From positions 186,001 through 250,000 of the forward strand of contig NZ_BLYI01000006.1 of the NCBI RefSeq assembly GCF_016586355.1: DNA of 64,000 nt, read 5' to 3'. This DNA comes from Anaerostipes butyraticus (lineage in GTDB: Bacteria > Bacillota > Clostridia > Lachnospirales > Lachnospiraceae). Below, in pieces: positions 17,713 through 25,906 of this stretch. The notes under the pieces were generated by a model. It was not told the DNA's origin. It was given only the letters and a program-made list of their open reading frames with translations, and did not search any database. The position numbers and the translations under genes are program-made. Position 1 is the first letter of the stretch. Each line of letters starts with the position of its first letter.

Positions 17713-18573
17713 ATGAAAAATTTTCTAATATTGACGAACGAAAAGAAGGATCCTGGACTTCGGATCTCGAAGCACATCCAGGAATACATTGAAAAATCCG
17801 GAGGCACCAGCTACCGGATGTGTGATTTTACAAGAGATATCCAGGAAAACATCAATTGTATCACAGACCTGACAGAGTGCGTGATCGTTCTGGGAGGCGA
17901 CGGCACTATGCTTCATGCAGCAAGGCTGCTTGCGTCCCATGATCTTCCAATTGTAGGGGTGAATCTCGGAACGCTGGGATTTTTAACAGAAATTGAAGTT
18001 CCGAAATTGTTTGAAGGGCTTGACTGCCTGCTTAAGGATCAGTTTATCATTGAGGAAAGATCCATGCTGGAAGGAACTGTGTTTCATGAAGCCAGACCAA
18101 CATATCATCTTCTGGCTTTAAATGATATTGTGATCACAAGAAGCGGCTTTTCCAGAATCATTACCATGCGGATCATGGTAAATGGGAAGTTTCTGGATGA
18201 TTTTGCGGCAGACGGCGTGATTATTTCCACACCAACGGGATCTACCGGATATAATCTGTCCGCCGGAGGTCCGGTCGTGAATCCGAAAGCAAAGGTCATT
18301 CTGGTAACACCGATCTGTCCTCATTCACTTCATGCCAAAAGCATGGTCCTTTCAGAAGAAGATGAGATCGAGATCTATCTGGAAAATGTCAGGGAAAATC
18401 AGCTGGAAGAAGCATACGTTACTTTTGATGGACAGGTGGCGCAGAAACTGAATCCGGGAGATGTATTAAAGATTGGAAATTCCAGCAAGTCAGCCAGAAT
18501 CATCAAAGTAAACGGCGATAGTTTTTATGAGACTTTAAGAGTGAAAGTTGGGGGAAACTATGAAGAAAAATAG
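17713..18573 (+). CDS. nadK: NAD kinase
   Basis: A 286-residue ATP/polyphosphate-dependent NAD kinase that makes NADP+. The catalytic GGDGTMLHAAR motif, NLGTLGFLTE and the glycine-rich TPTGSTGYNLSAGGP are all present. The last bases overlap the argR start, implying coupling. Confidence 0.96.
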   Translation: MKNFLILTNEKKDPGLRISKHIQEYIEKSGGTSYRMCDFTRDIQENINCITDLTECVIVLGGDGTMLHAARLLASHDLPIVGVNLGTLGFLTEIEVPKLFEGLDCLLKDQFIIEERSMLEGTVFHEARPTYHLLALNDIVITRSGFSRIITMRIMVNGKFLDDFAADGVIISTPTGSTGYNLSAGGPVVNPKAKVILVTPICPHSLHAKSMVLSEEDEIEIYLENVRENQLEEAYVTFDGQVAQKLNPGDVLKIGNSSKSARIIKVNGDSFYETLRVKVGGNYEEK

Positions 18574-19018
18574 ACAGGAAGCAATTATCGAATTAATTCA
18601 GAAATATCCCATCGAGACCCAGGAAGAGCTGCTGTCAAGACTTCATGAGATGGGATTTCAGACAACTCAGGCAACCATATCCAGAGACATTCGGGAGCTG
18701 GAGCTTACCAAAGTGCCCATTTCCGATGGAAAACAGGCCTACAGCCTGCTGAGCAGACAGGATAAGGATAATCGAAAGTACAGACGGATTCTTTCAGAAG
18801 CGATCGTTTCCATGGAACTTGCAGAAAATATGCTGGTAATTAAGACAGTTTCCGGCATGGCGATGGCCTCAGCGGCGGTTCTGGACGCAATGGAGATTCA
18901 CGGAATGGTAGGGACCATTGCGGGAGACGACACGATCATGTGTGTTATGAAAGATAAAAATATTGGAAAAACCGTAATGACAGAGATTGAAAAGATGATG
19001 AAAAACGCAGAAAGATAA
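18560..19018 (+). CDS. argR: Arginine repressor family regulator
   Basis: A 152-residue ArgR/AhrC-type protein. The N-terminal winged helix (ETQEELLSRLHEMGFQTTQ and TISRDIRELELTKV) binds ARG boxes, and the C-terminal domain (GTIAGDDTIMCVMKD) carries the arginine-binding GDDT motif. I use the ATG at 18560 with a GGGGGAAAC ribosome site. The gene lies between nadK and recN as usual; these copies may control arginine metabolism genes elsewhere. Confidence 0.95.
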   Translation: MKKNRQEAIIELIQKYPIETQEELLSRLHEMGFQTTQATISRDIRELELTKVPISDGKQAYSLLSRQDKDNRKYRRILSEAIVSMELAENMLVIKTVSGMAMASAAVLDAMEIHGMVGTIAGDDTIMCVMKDKNIGKTVMTEIEKMMKNAER

Positions 19019-19032
19019 ACGGTGACAGACAT

Positions 19033-20715
19033 ATGCTACAAAACTTACATGTAAAAAATTTAGCTTTGATTGATGAAGTGGAGATCACATTCCACGAGCA
19101 TCTAAATATTCTCACCGGCGAGACCGGAGCAGGAAAATCGATCCTGATCGGATCCATCGAAAGTGCTTTGGGGAAAAAGGTATCGAAAGATATGATCCGG
19201 CCAGGAGAAAAAGAGGCAGTCATAGAGCTTCTGTTCTGGATCGATGATCCGGAACTGATCCGGGAAATCGAATCCTTTGATCTGACGGTGGAAGAAGGAC
19301 AGGTATTTATCAAGCGGGTAATCCATGAAAAAAGAAGCATCAATAAGATCAACGACAGCACTGTAACGCTGCAGACGCTGAGAGAAGTATCCCATCGTCT
19401 GTTCGATCTCCATGGTCAGCAGGAAAACCAGACCCTGCTGAAAGAGAAAAATCATCTGACGATGCTGGATCATTTTCTGGAGGAATCTGATCGTAAGAAC
19501 TTAAGAGAGTGTCAGAAAACTTATCAGGAATATACGAAGATTTCTCAGGAAATCGAAGAGCTGGCCATGGATGACCAGAAGAGACTGAGGGAAATCGGTT
19601 TTCTGGAGCATGAGATCAATGAAATCGAAGCGGCAGAACTGGTTTCCGGGGAAGATGAGGAACTGGAGCAGCAGTACCGGAAAATGCTCCACAGCAGGGA
19701 AATTGCCGCAGCATGCGGAGCAGCCAGCCGACTGACCGGATACGAAGAAGATACCGCCATCGGCAATCAGCTGACGGAAAGCATCCGGCAGATCCAGGAA
19801 GTCAGTCATCTGGATGAAAAAGTAGAGCAGTTCCACGAACAGCTGCTGCAGATTGAAGATCTTCTGGGGAGTCTTCATCAGGAAATGGCAGATTATATAG
19901 AAGATATGGAATTTGACCCTCAGACATTTGCAGAAACAGAAGAACGGCTGAATCTGATCAACAGTCTGAAAGATAAGTATGGAAGGACGATTGAAGATGT
20001 TGTGCAGTATGCAGAAACATCGGCAAAACGGCTGGAAGCACTGCAAAACGCAGAAGAGCAGATTCAGAAGCTGAAACAGCAGAGAGAAAAAATCCGGGAA
20101 CAGTATCATAAATCCGCGGTCCGTCTTTCTGCCGCACGCAAAAAAATCGCAAAAATGCTGGAGAAGGAGATTACAAAAGCATTGGAGGATCTCAATTTCC
20201 TGTCTGTTGCCTTCAAAGTTCAGGTAACAGAAGAAGAGACTATGACTTCAGATGGAATCAACCGAATCCGTTTCCTGATCTCAACCAATCCGGGGCTTCC
20301 GCTGCGGCCGGTGCAGGAAGTGGCCTCCGGAGGAGAACTTTCCAGAATTATGCTGGCGATGAAATCTGTCCTGGCAGAAGTTGATAAAGTGGAGACGCTG
20401 ATCTTTGATGAAATTGACACAGGAATCAGCGGAGAGACCGCTAACCGGGTAGCAAAGAAAATGGCAGTAATTTCCAGAAAGCATCAGGTTATCGCAATCA
20501 CTCATCTGCCGCAGATTGCAGCAATGGCAGACAGCCATTATTATATTGAAAAGAAGACTGATCAAAATAAGACAGCAACAGAGATCCGGCAGTTAAGCGA
20601 AAAAGAATCACTGGAAGAAATTTCCAGAATGATCAGTGGAAATGAGAGGACAGAAACATCGATGAAAAATGCAGAAGAAATGAAATCTTTAGCAAATGAC
20701 GCAAAATTATACTGA
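19033..20715 (+). CDS. recN: DNA repair protein RecN
   Basis: A 560-residue SMC-like ATPase for double-strand break repair. Walker A is GETGAGKSILIGSIE, followed by LFDLHGQQENQTLL, a central coiled coil, the ABC signature ASGGELSRIMLAMK and Walker B ETLIFDEIDTGISGETA. Full length for the family. A terminator follows directly. Confidence 0.97.
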   Translation: MLQNLHVKNLALIDEVEITFHEHLNILTGETGAGKSILIGSIESALGKKVSKDMIRPGEKEAVIELLFWIDDPELIREIESFDLTVEEGQVFIKRVIHEKRSINKINDSTVTLQTLREVSHRLFDLHGQQENQTLLKEKNHLTMLDHFLEESDRKNLRECQKTYQEYTKISQEIEELAMDDQKRLREIGFLEHEINEIEAAELVSGEDEELEQQYRKMLHSREIAAACGAASRLTGYEEDTAIGNQLTESIRQIQEVSHLDEKVEQFHEQLLQIEDLLGSLHQEMADYIEDMEFDPQTFAETEERLNLINSLKDKYGRTIEDVVQYAETSAKRLEALQNAEEQIQKLKQQREKIREQYHKSAVRLSAARKKIAKMLEKEITKALEDLNFLSVAFKVQVTEEETMTSDGINRIRFLISTNPGLPLRPVQEVASGGELSRIMLAMKSVLAEVDKVETLIFDEIDTGISGETANRVAKKMAVISRKHQVIAITHLPQIAAMADSHYYIEKKTDQNKTATEIRQLSEKESLEEISRMISGNERTETSMKNAEEMKSLANDAKLY

Positions 20716-20742
20716 TTTGATCCAAGAGAATAGACGCATAAT

Positions 20743-20781
20743 AAAAAGGATGTATCACAAAAGAAGGTACGTCCTTTTTTT
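20743..20781 (+). terminator. Terminator between recN and spoIVB
   Basis: AAAAAGGATGTATC pairs with GGTACGTCCTTTTTTT (two G-T pairs) around a 9-base loop and ends in seven Ts. It lies just upstream of the spoIVB ribosome site, so any spoIVB promoter must fire through it or lie inside it. Confidence 0.85.
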
Positions 20782-20794
20782 AGGAGGTAAATTT

Positions 20795-22012
20795 ATGAGG
20801 AAAATCTATTATCGAAGGATTTTGTTTGTGCTTCTGCTGTTGAATCTTCTGGCATTTGCCTCGCTGTATGTCAAGTACTGCAGAGATCAGCTGCCTTCTT
20901 CGATCCATATCGAACAGGGAGAAGAAACCTGTTTTCAATATGATGTGCCGGTTACAGCGACCATCAATCACCAGACCATAAAGCTGGATCAGCCTTTTGT
21001 ATTTAAGGAAGACTCTACGGGACAGTATGAAATGGACGCCAGTCTTTTTGGAAAGATTCCGTTAAAAAAGATAAAGGTAAGTGTTGTAAAGAGTCAGGAA
21101 GTCATTCCCAGCGGCAAAGTTGTCGGAATTTATGTGGAAACCGACGGACTTCTCGTGCTGGACACCGATACCTTTACAGGAATTGACGGGGCAAATCACA
21201 CTCCCAGCAGTCAGAAACTGTATCAGGGTGATTATATTTTAGCCATTAACGGTAAATCCATACCTTCTAAGGCTGATTTCATGAAAGCGGTCAACCAAAG
21301 CAGCGGGGAAGAAGTAACGTTGAAAGTAAAACGAAATGAAAAGGAAATTTCCATTAAAGTAAAACCGGTAATGTCAGCTACAGACCATCAATATAAGATT
21401 GGAGCCTGGGTCAGAGACAATACACAGGGAATCGGTACACTGACTTATACAAGTGGTGAAAATTTCGGGGGATTAGGCCATGGCATTTGTGATATGGATA
21501 CAGGGGATTTAATGAAAATCAAAGGCGGTTATCTGATGACTGCCAACGTGGACACGATCGCAAAAGGAAAATCAGGTTCGCCAGGGGAAATTGTTGGCAG
21601 TATCTATTATAAGGAAGAAAATTTAATAGGATCCATTGATAAGAACACAGAAGTCGGCATATACGGAAGCTGTAATCCATCCAGTCAGAAAAAATATAAA
21701 ATCGGCTACCGGCAGGACATCAAAGAAGGGAAAGCATACATTATTTCAGACATCAGCGGAGAGTCAAAGCAGTATGAAATCAAAATCCGAAAAGTCAGCC
21801 AGGACAGTACCAACACAACGAAAGGAATGGAAATCGAGATTACGGATAAAGAACTTCTGAAGTTAACCAATGGCATCGTCCAGGGCATGTCGGGAACGCC
21901 CATCGTTCAAAACGGAAGATTCATAGGCGCCATCACCCATGTCTTCGTCAGTGACCCTTCCAGGGGTTATGGAATTCTGGCAGAAACGATGCTTTATGAA
22001 ATGGAAAAATAA
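20795..22012 (+). CDS. spoIVB: SpoIVB peptidase
   Basis: A 405-residue forespore serine peptidase that crosses to the intermembrane space and triggers pro-sigma-K processing. It has an N-terminal membrane anchor (ILFVLLLLNLLAFASLYV), a PDZ domain (GDYILAINGKSIPSKADF) and the S55 peptidase domain with GGLGHGICD (catalytic His) and GMSGTPIVQNGRFIGAITHV (nucleophile Ser). The ATG at 20795 follows TAGGAGG. spo0A normally comes next in clostridia, but here it lies about 33 kb away. Confidence 0.96.
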   Translation: MRKIYYRRILFVLLLLNLLAFASLYVKYCRDQLPSSIHIEQGEETCFQYDVPVTATINHQTIKLDQPFVFKEDSTGQYEMDASLFGKIPLKKIKVSVVKSQEVIPSGKVVGIYVETDGLLVLDTDTFTGIDGANHTPSSQKLYQGDYILAINGKSIPSKADFMKAVNQSSGEEVTLKVKRNEKEISIKVKPVMSATDHQYKIGAWVRDNTQGIGTLTYTSGENFGGLGHGICDMDTGDLMKIKGGYLMTANVDTIAKGKSGSPGEIVGSIYYKEENLIGSIDKNTEVGIYGSCNPSSQKKYKIGYRQDIKEGKAYIISDISGESKQYEIKIRKVSQDSTNTTKGMEIEITDKELLKLTNGIVQGMSGTPIVQNGRFIGAITHVFVSDPSRGYGILAETMLYEMEK

Positions 22013-22067
22013 AGAGAACAATCTACCTGCAAATAAGAAATATTCATAGGTAGATTGTTCTTTTTTT
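22013..22067 (+). terminator. Strong terminator after spoIVB
   Basis: A perfect 14-base stem, AGAACAATCTACCT / AGGTAGATTGTTCT (22015-22028, 22048-22061), followed by seven Ts. In an inverted state of the neighbouring segment it would also face incoming leftward transcription. Confidence 0.93.
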
Positions 22068-22086
22068 CATACTTTTTCTGATGATA

Positions 22087-22112
22087 TAAGAATAGTCCGA
22101 AAGTATTACACT
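22087..22112 (+). repeat. Left inverted repeat of candidate invertible segment
   Basis: A 26-base sequence that begins TAAGAATA and ends GTATTACACT with 8 bases between. It matches the reverse complement of 24219-24244 at 22 of 26 positions: the first 8 and last 10 bases are identical and the differences fall only in the middle. Two outer arms with a variable centre is the usual shape of a tyrosine-recombinase crossover site. Confidence 0.7.
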
Positions 22113-22255
22113 ATTAGATTTCATAAAAACACTCCCCTGTAAATATAGCTTTTTAACGATCTGACGGCTTATTTTGACGGTAAATGAAAGGTCTAATCCC
22201 CCAGCTATGCTGGGGAGAATGGAGTAAGCAGGAGCGTGTAAGATATTAATAAAAA

Positions 22256-22316
22256 GCCTCCTATGCTAAAATGAGAATGGTGTCGCAAGCCAAACTCAAA
22301 AATTAGTATAGGAGGC
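22256..22316 (+). promoter_or_regulatory. tnpA leader hairpin hiding the ribosome site
   Basis: GCCTCCTATGCTAA (22256-22269) pairs with TTAGTATAGGAGGC (22303-22316) with one G-T pair. The 3' arm contains the AGGAGG ribosome site of tnpA, so the leader RNA should block translation, as known for IS200. Confidence 0.8.
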
Positions 22317-22324
22317 GGTCCAAA

Positions 22325-22753
22325 ATGGACAATAAGAGTTTATCACACGTACGGTGGAAATGCCAATACCATATAGTTTTTATTCCGAAATACAGGAAGA
22401 AAGTACTGTATGGAAAGTTGAAAGCAGATGTAAGAGATATAATTTCTACATTGTGCAGATATAAAGACGTAGAGATTATAGATGGCGCAGTATGTGAAGA
22501 TCATATACATTTAAGCGTAGCTATTCCGCCCAAGTATAGTATTTCAAAATTTATGGGGTACTTAAAAGGAAAGAGTACGCTAATGATATATGATAGACAT
22601 CCAGAATTGCAGAGCAAATGGGATAAAGCATTCTGGGCCAGAGGATATTACGTTTCAACAATTGGTAATATCACAGAAGATGCAATAAAGAAGTATATAA
22701 GAGAGCAGGCGGAAGAATCAAGGAAAGAAGATTCAAGTAGTACCGCTTTATAA
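22325..22753 (+). CDS. tnpA: IS200/IS605 family transposase TnpA
   Basis: A 142-residue Y1 HUH single-strand transposase. The HUH metal site is in CEDHIHLSVAIPP, and the catalytic tyrosine lies in the C-terminal helix region (ITEDAIKKYIREQ), preceded by KAFWARGYYVSTIG. Length and motifs match complete IS200-type enzymes, so the element may be active. Its ribosome site is buried in the leader hairpin. The last 6 bases overlap the recombinase frame on the opposite strand. Confidence 0.95.
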   Translation: MDNKSLSHVRWKCQYHIVFIPKYRKKVLYGKLKADVRDIISTLCRYKDVEIIDGAVCEDHIHLSVAIPPKYSISKFMGYLKGKSTLMIYDRHPELQSKWDKAFWARGYYVSTIGNITEDAIKKYIREQAEESRKEDSSSTAL

Positions 22754-23995
22754 GCGGACCAGTAACAACGCTTGCGATACCCGCCCTTTTGGGCGAGCAT
22801 GTAACCGGCCCTTATGAGGGCCAACCCAAACCACCACTTGAAGTGGTGGTTGTGACTTAGAAGCGGATGCCAGCCTCTCTATTTGTTCCCGTTTAGAATC
22901 CATTGACGGATGGACATATCTCTGAAGAGTGGTACTTACATTGGCATGTCCCAGAATTTCACTGAGCGCTTTTACATCAAAACCGTTCTCCACACATCTG
23001 GTAGCAAACGTATGCCGAAGGCAGTGAAACGTATAATCCCCCAGCCCTGCGTCCAGTAAAATCTGTTTATATTTTCTTAAATATATTCGCGGTTCCATGA
23101 AATGCTTTGTTCCGGTCAGAAAATATGCTTCCTTTTCCTTTCGGATCGGTTTTAAATGCTCCGTCAAAAAATCTGGCAGTGGGATCATACGGATGGAAGT
23201 ATCCGTCTTTGGTCGATCTATGATCACTTTTGTTTTTCGCCTGGAGTTTGAATTCAATTCAGGTATTCGGATGATCGTTTTTGTAACCTGCAGATTTCGT
23301 TCTTCAAAATTGATATCCTGCCACTGCAGGGCACAGATTTCTCCAATCCGCAGCCCGCTGTACAGCGCCAGAAGAATTCCTGCTGATACAGAATCACTGG
23401 CTGCAAATACAATTTCCTCCAGCTTATGTTGTTCCCGTCTGGACAGAACCTGGACTCTCTTTGAATGCAGAGATGGATAGAAAATATCTCCACTGTCAGC
23501 ACAGGGATATTTTTTACTGCGGGCAAATTTAAGCCCCATCAGTAAAATAGAGCGGATATCCGCTACAGTTTTTGGTGACAATCCTCCTCTGTGATCCATG
23601 CGGCCGCAGCGCAGCTTTTCTTTTAAATATGCATCAATACGCTCTGTTGTCAGAGTCATCATACGGCAGCTGCCTAACTCGGGTTTCAGATGTCTTTCAT
23701 ACAGGCACTTATATGTCGTGTAAGTAGATTCTTTCAGGGAATCCTTCCGGGTTTCCAGCCACTCCTGCATTACTTCATCCAATGTAATCTTCAAATAATT
23801 TCTTTGAAAATTTCGTGTCATGGTAGAAGTTTGAAGTTCTGCCAGAAGAGTATTCTTCTTATTTTTTGCTTCCTGATATGTTTTCCCATAAAGATAGCGG
23901 TAGCATGCTTTTCCTTCCGGGGTGTAATCGAAAATAATTCTCGCTTCCCATCTTCCGTCTTTTCTCTTGTAAATGTTTTCTCCTCGTCTTGCCAT
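22748..23995 (-). CDS. Tyrosine recombinase/integrase with IS-derived C-terminal tail
   Basis: A 415-residue phage/Tn916-type integrase with an N-terminal arm-binding domain (MARRGENIYKRKDGRWEARI), a SAM-like core-binding domain and an intact catalytic domain: Arg in YSGLRIGEICALQW, HCLRHTFATRC (H-x-x-R), ILGHANVSTTLQRYVH (nucleophile Tyr about residue 360). After RLASAS the frame runs into the right end of the IS200 element, so the last 35 or so residues are IS-encoded. The catalytic residues all precede the junction, so activity may survive. It has a GGAGGTAAAC ribosome site. Rather than a transposon integrase, it may act on the two flanking inverted sites. Confidence 0.92.
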   Translation of the reverse strand: MARRGENIYKRKDGRWEARIIFDYTPEGKACYRYLYGKTYQEAKNKKNTLLAELQTSTMTRNFQRNYLKITLDEVMQEWLETRKDSLKESTYTTYKCLYERHLKPELGSCRMMTLTTERIDAYLKEKLRCGRMDHRGGLSPKTVADIRSILLMGLKFARSKKYPCADSGDIFYPSLHSKRVQVLSRREQHKLEEIVFAASDSVSAGILLALYSGLRIGEICALQWQDINFEERNLQVTKTIIRIPELNSNSRRKTKVIIDRPKTDTSIRMIPLPDFLTEHLKPIRKEKEAYFLTGTKHFMEPRIYLRKYKQILLDAGLGDYTFHCLRHTFATRCVENGFDVKALSEILGHANVSTTLQRYVHPSMDSKREQIERLASASKSQPPLQVVVWVGPHKGRLHARPKGRVSQALLLVRL

Positions 23996-24145
23996 TGTTT
24001 ACCTCCTTTTTCTCTGCTGATATACTCGGTTTCAAGCGATTCTTCTGACCAGAATTTTGACTGCAAATCAAAAGAAAAAATAAAAAAATCAACCGCATTT
24101 CTTAAATTTTTTAAAAATTTTTTTGTAACAAAATTGTAAAATACG

Positions 24146-24173
24146 TTGACAAATCGCCTGATTTGTTTATAAT
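24146..24173 (+). promoter_or_regulatory. EPS operon promoter with internal palindrome
   Basis: A consensus TTGACA (24146-24151), a 16-base spacer and consensus TATAAT (24168-24173) face the EPS cluster. ACAAATC (24149-24155) and GATTTGT (24160-24166) form a perfect inverted repeat between the two boxes, a probable repressor site. AT-rich tracts lie upstream at 24097-24140. The promoter is inside the candidate invertible segment. Confidence 0.85.
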
Positions 24174-24185
24174 GTTTAGCAGAAT

Positions 24186-24228
24186 GTATTACATTTTACA
24201 GTTTTTTGTCAGACGCAAAGTGTAATAC
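24186..24228 (+). repeat. Short inverted repeat in EPS leader
   Basis: GTATTACATTTT (24186-24197) and AAAGTGTAATAC (24217-24228) are inverted copies with one mismatch, separated by 19 bases. The right copy is part of the 24219-24244 site. In RNA it could fold into a hairpin in the EPS leader; in DNA the left copy may be a decayed recombinase half-site. Confidence 0.55.
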
Positions 24229-24244
24229 TCTAAGAATATTCTTA
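24219..24244 (-). repeat. Right inverted repeat of candidate invertible segment
   Basis: Read on the minus strand it begins TAAGAATA and ends GTATTACACT, matching 22087-22112 at 22 of 26 bases. Its outer part, TAAGAATATTCTTA (24231-24244), is itself a perfect palindrome. It lies between the EPS promoter and the first EPS gene, so recombination with 22087-22112 would reverse the promoter. Confidence 0.7.
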
Positions 24245-24327
24245 CCCAAATCATACAAGATGATAAGGGATTCGATAAGAGAAATTTGTAAAAAAATGGG
24301 GAGTATAAAGAAAAGGGTGAAAGCGAA

Positions 24328-25752
24328 GTGGAAATGAACCATTCACAGATGCAAAATTTGATTCTGTACATATGGGATGTCATAGGAATTACCGCAGGGT
24401 ATTTTATGATGACCTACATACGTTTCTATTCAAGTGGGCATACAGACTGGATCGGTGATAACAGGGTGTATTATCGCTGGATTTTCGCAGTCTTTATGCT
24501 GACACTGGTCTATCTGATATTTTATCCCAACAAAGACTTTTTTAAGCGCAAATTTAAAGAGGAATTGATCCATAATCTTAAAACCAACGGGATGACAGGG
24601 GTTTTTATGGCAACAGTGGCATATTTGATCAAGGATGCCGATGATTATTCCAGGTTCATCTATTTGGGAACGATTGTCTTTAGTTTATGTTGGATGCAGA
24701 TTGTACACAGTATTTATAGAAGATATGTACTGGATAACCGTCAGAAAGTGCGGACGACACGCAAGATTCTGATTCTTTGCAGAAAGGATCGGGCAGAAGA
24801 GATTGTATTAAACATTATAAAGGAAAAAACATACGATCTCTGGGTCGAGGGGATTATTGTTATAGATGAGGATATGGTAGGACAGACGATTCACGGCGTG
24901 CCGGTTGTCGCCAACTGTCGTTCCATGTATTTGTATGCCGCAAGGACTGTTGTGGATGAAGTATTTATTCAGTCCAACAGTTTTGAGGAATATATGATGC
25001 AGGAAGTGATTTCCAAATTTGAAGAAATGGGAATCAAAGTGAACTTAAGCATTGATCTTCTGAATTTAAGCATGGAGAAGCAGAGACGTCTGGGAAAAGT
25101 TGGAAGCTATTATACGATTGCTTTTACAGACAAAGAAGTTCCGCTTCGTATGCTGTTTGGCAAAAGACTGCTGGACATTGCAGGAGGAATTATCGGAGTC
25201 ATTCTGACAGGATTTCTGACGGTTATTCTTGGACCTCTGATTAAACTGGAATCTCCAGGACCGGTCTTCTTTTCGCAAAAACGAGTAGGAAGGAACGGAA
25301 GAATTTTTAAGATTTATAAATTCCGTTCCATGTACACAGATGCAGAAGAACGGAAAAAAGAATTAATGGCTCAGAATGAGATGAATGGGCTGATGTTCAA
25401 GATAAAGGATGACCCTAGAATCACGAAAATCGGAAAATTTATCAGAAAAACAAGTCTGGATGAATTTCCTCAGTTTTGGAATGTGCTCAAAGGTGATATG
25501 AGTCTGGTTGGAACAAGGCCGCCGACAGTGGATGAATTCCAGCAGTATGATCTGCATCATAAGAAACGGCTTGGCATGACGCCGGGACTTACCGGAGTAT
25601 GGCAGGTCAGCGGCCGCAGTGACATTACAGATTTTGAAGAAGTCGTCAATATGGATGTTGAATACATAGAAAACTGGAGCCTGAAACGGGATATTGGAAT
25701 CCTGTTTAAAACCGTTCAGGTTGTATTAAGCAGCGAAAGCGGTGCGAGATAG
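24328..25752 (+). CDS. Polyprenyl-phosphate sugar-1-phosphate transferase (EPS priming enzyme)
   Basis: A 474-residue initiating transferase that loads the first sugar phosphate onto undecaprenyl phosphate. About four N-terminal membrane helices, a Rossmann-like CoA-binding-type middle domain (KILILCRKDRAEEIV) and a membrane-anchored bacterial sugar transferase domain with KIYKFRSMYTDAEER, TSLDEFPQFWNVLKGDMS, GTRPPTVDEF and GLTGVWQVSGRSD. The start is GTG 24328 or ATG 24334, both served by AAGGGTGA. It is the first gene of the EPS cluster, 155 bases beyond its promoter. The sugar is not predictable; galactose or glucose is typical. Confidence 0.93.
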   Translation: MEMNHSQMQNLILYIWDVIGITAGYFMMTYIRFYSSGHTDWIGDNRVYYRWIFAVFMLTLVYLIFYPNKDFFKRKFKEELIHNLKTNGMTGVFMATVAYLIKDADDYSRFIYLGTIVFSLCWMQIVHSIYRRYVLDNRQKVRTTRKILILCRKDRAEEIVLNIIKEKTYDLWVEGIIVIDEDMVGQTIHGVPVVANCRSMYLYAARTVVDEVFIQSNSFEEYMMQEVISKFEEMGIKVNLSIDLLNLSMEKQRRLGKVGSYYTIAFTDKEVPLRMLFGKRLLDIAGGIIGVILTGFLTVILGPLIKLESPGPVFFSQKRVGRNGRIFKIYKFRSMYTDAEERKKELMAQNEMNGLMFKIKDDPRITKIGKFIRKTSLDEFPQFWNVLKGDMSLVGTRPPTVDEFQQYDLHHKKRLGMTPGLTGVWQVSGRSDITDFEEVVNMDVEYIENWSLKRDIGILFKTVQVVLSSESGAR

Positions 25753-25906
25753 CTTTATGAATAAAGGTGAGAATCTAGGGGACTTGGTCTGAACCTTTTT
25801 ACTGTGTACATATATGGTACAGAGCAGCAAAAACTTCGGGACAGGTGTTCCGAGGAGGTTGAGAATGGTTTGTGATGAAAGATAAGTGGGTTTAGGAGAA
25901 TGAATT

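Larger units (their letters stand above)
22195..22858 (+). mobile_element. IS200-type insertion sequence (boundaries approximate)
   Basis: About 0.66 kb containing a single tnpA gene and no tnpB, the IS200 layout. The left end holds a subterminal hairpin CCCCAGC-TAT-GCTGGGG (22199-22215); the right end holds three, including the perfect AACCACCACTT / AAGTGGTGGTT (22829-22851), GGCCC...GGGCC and CGCCC-TTTT-GGGCG. Such elements have hairpins rather than terminal inverted repeats and move as single strands. The right boundary falls within the 3' end of the adjacent recombinase reading frame. Confidence 0.85.

Noticed and set aside
24135-24200. An 8-base inverted repeat (TGTAAAAT / ATTTTACA) directly around the EPS promoter, which could suggest a tiny invertible promoter
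   Set aside because: The arms are short, AT-rich and need gaps to extend, and the segment would be only about 60 bases. The 22-of-26 match at 22087 and 24219 is far better.
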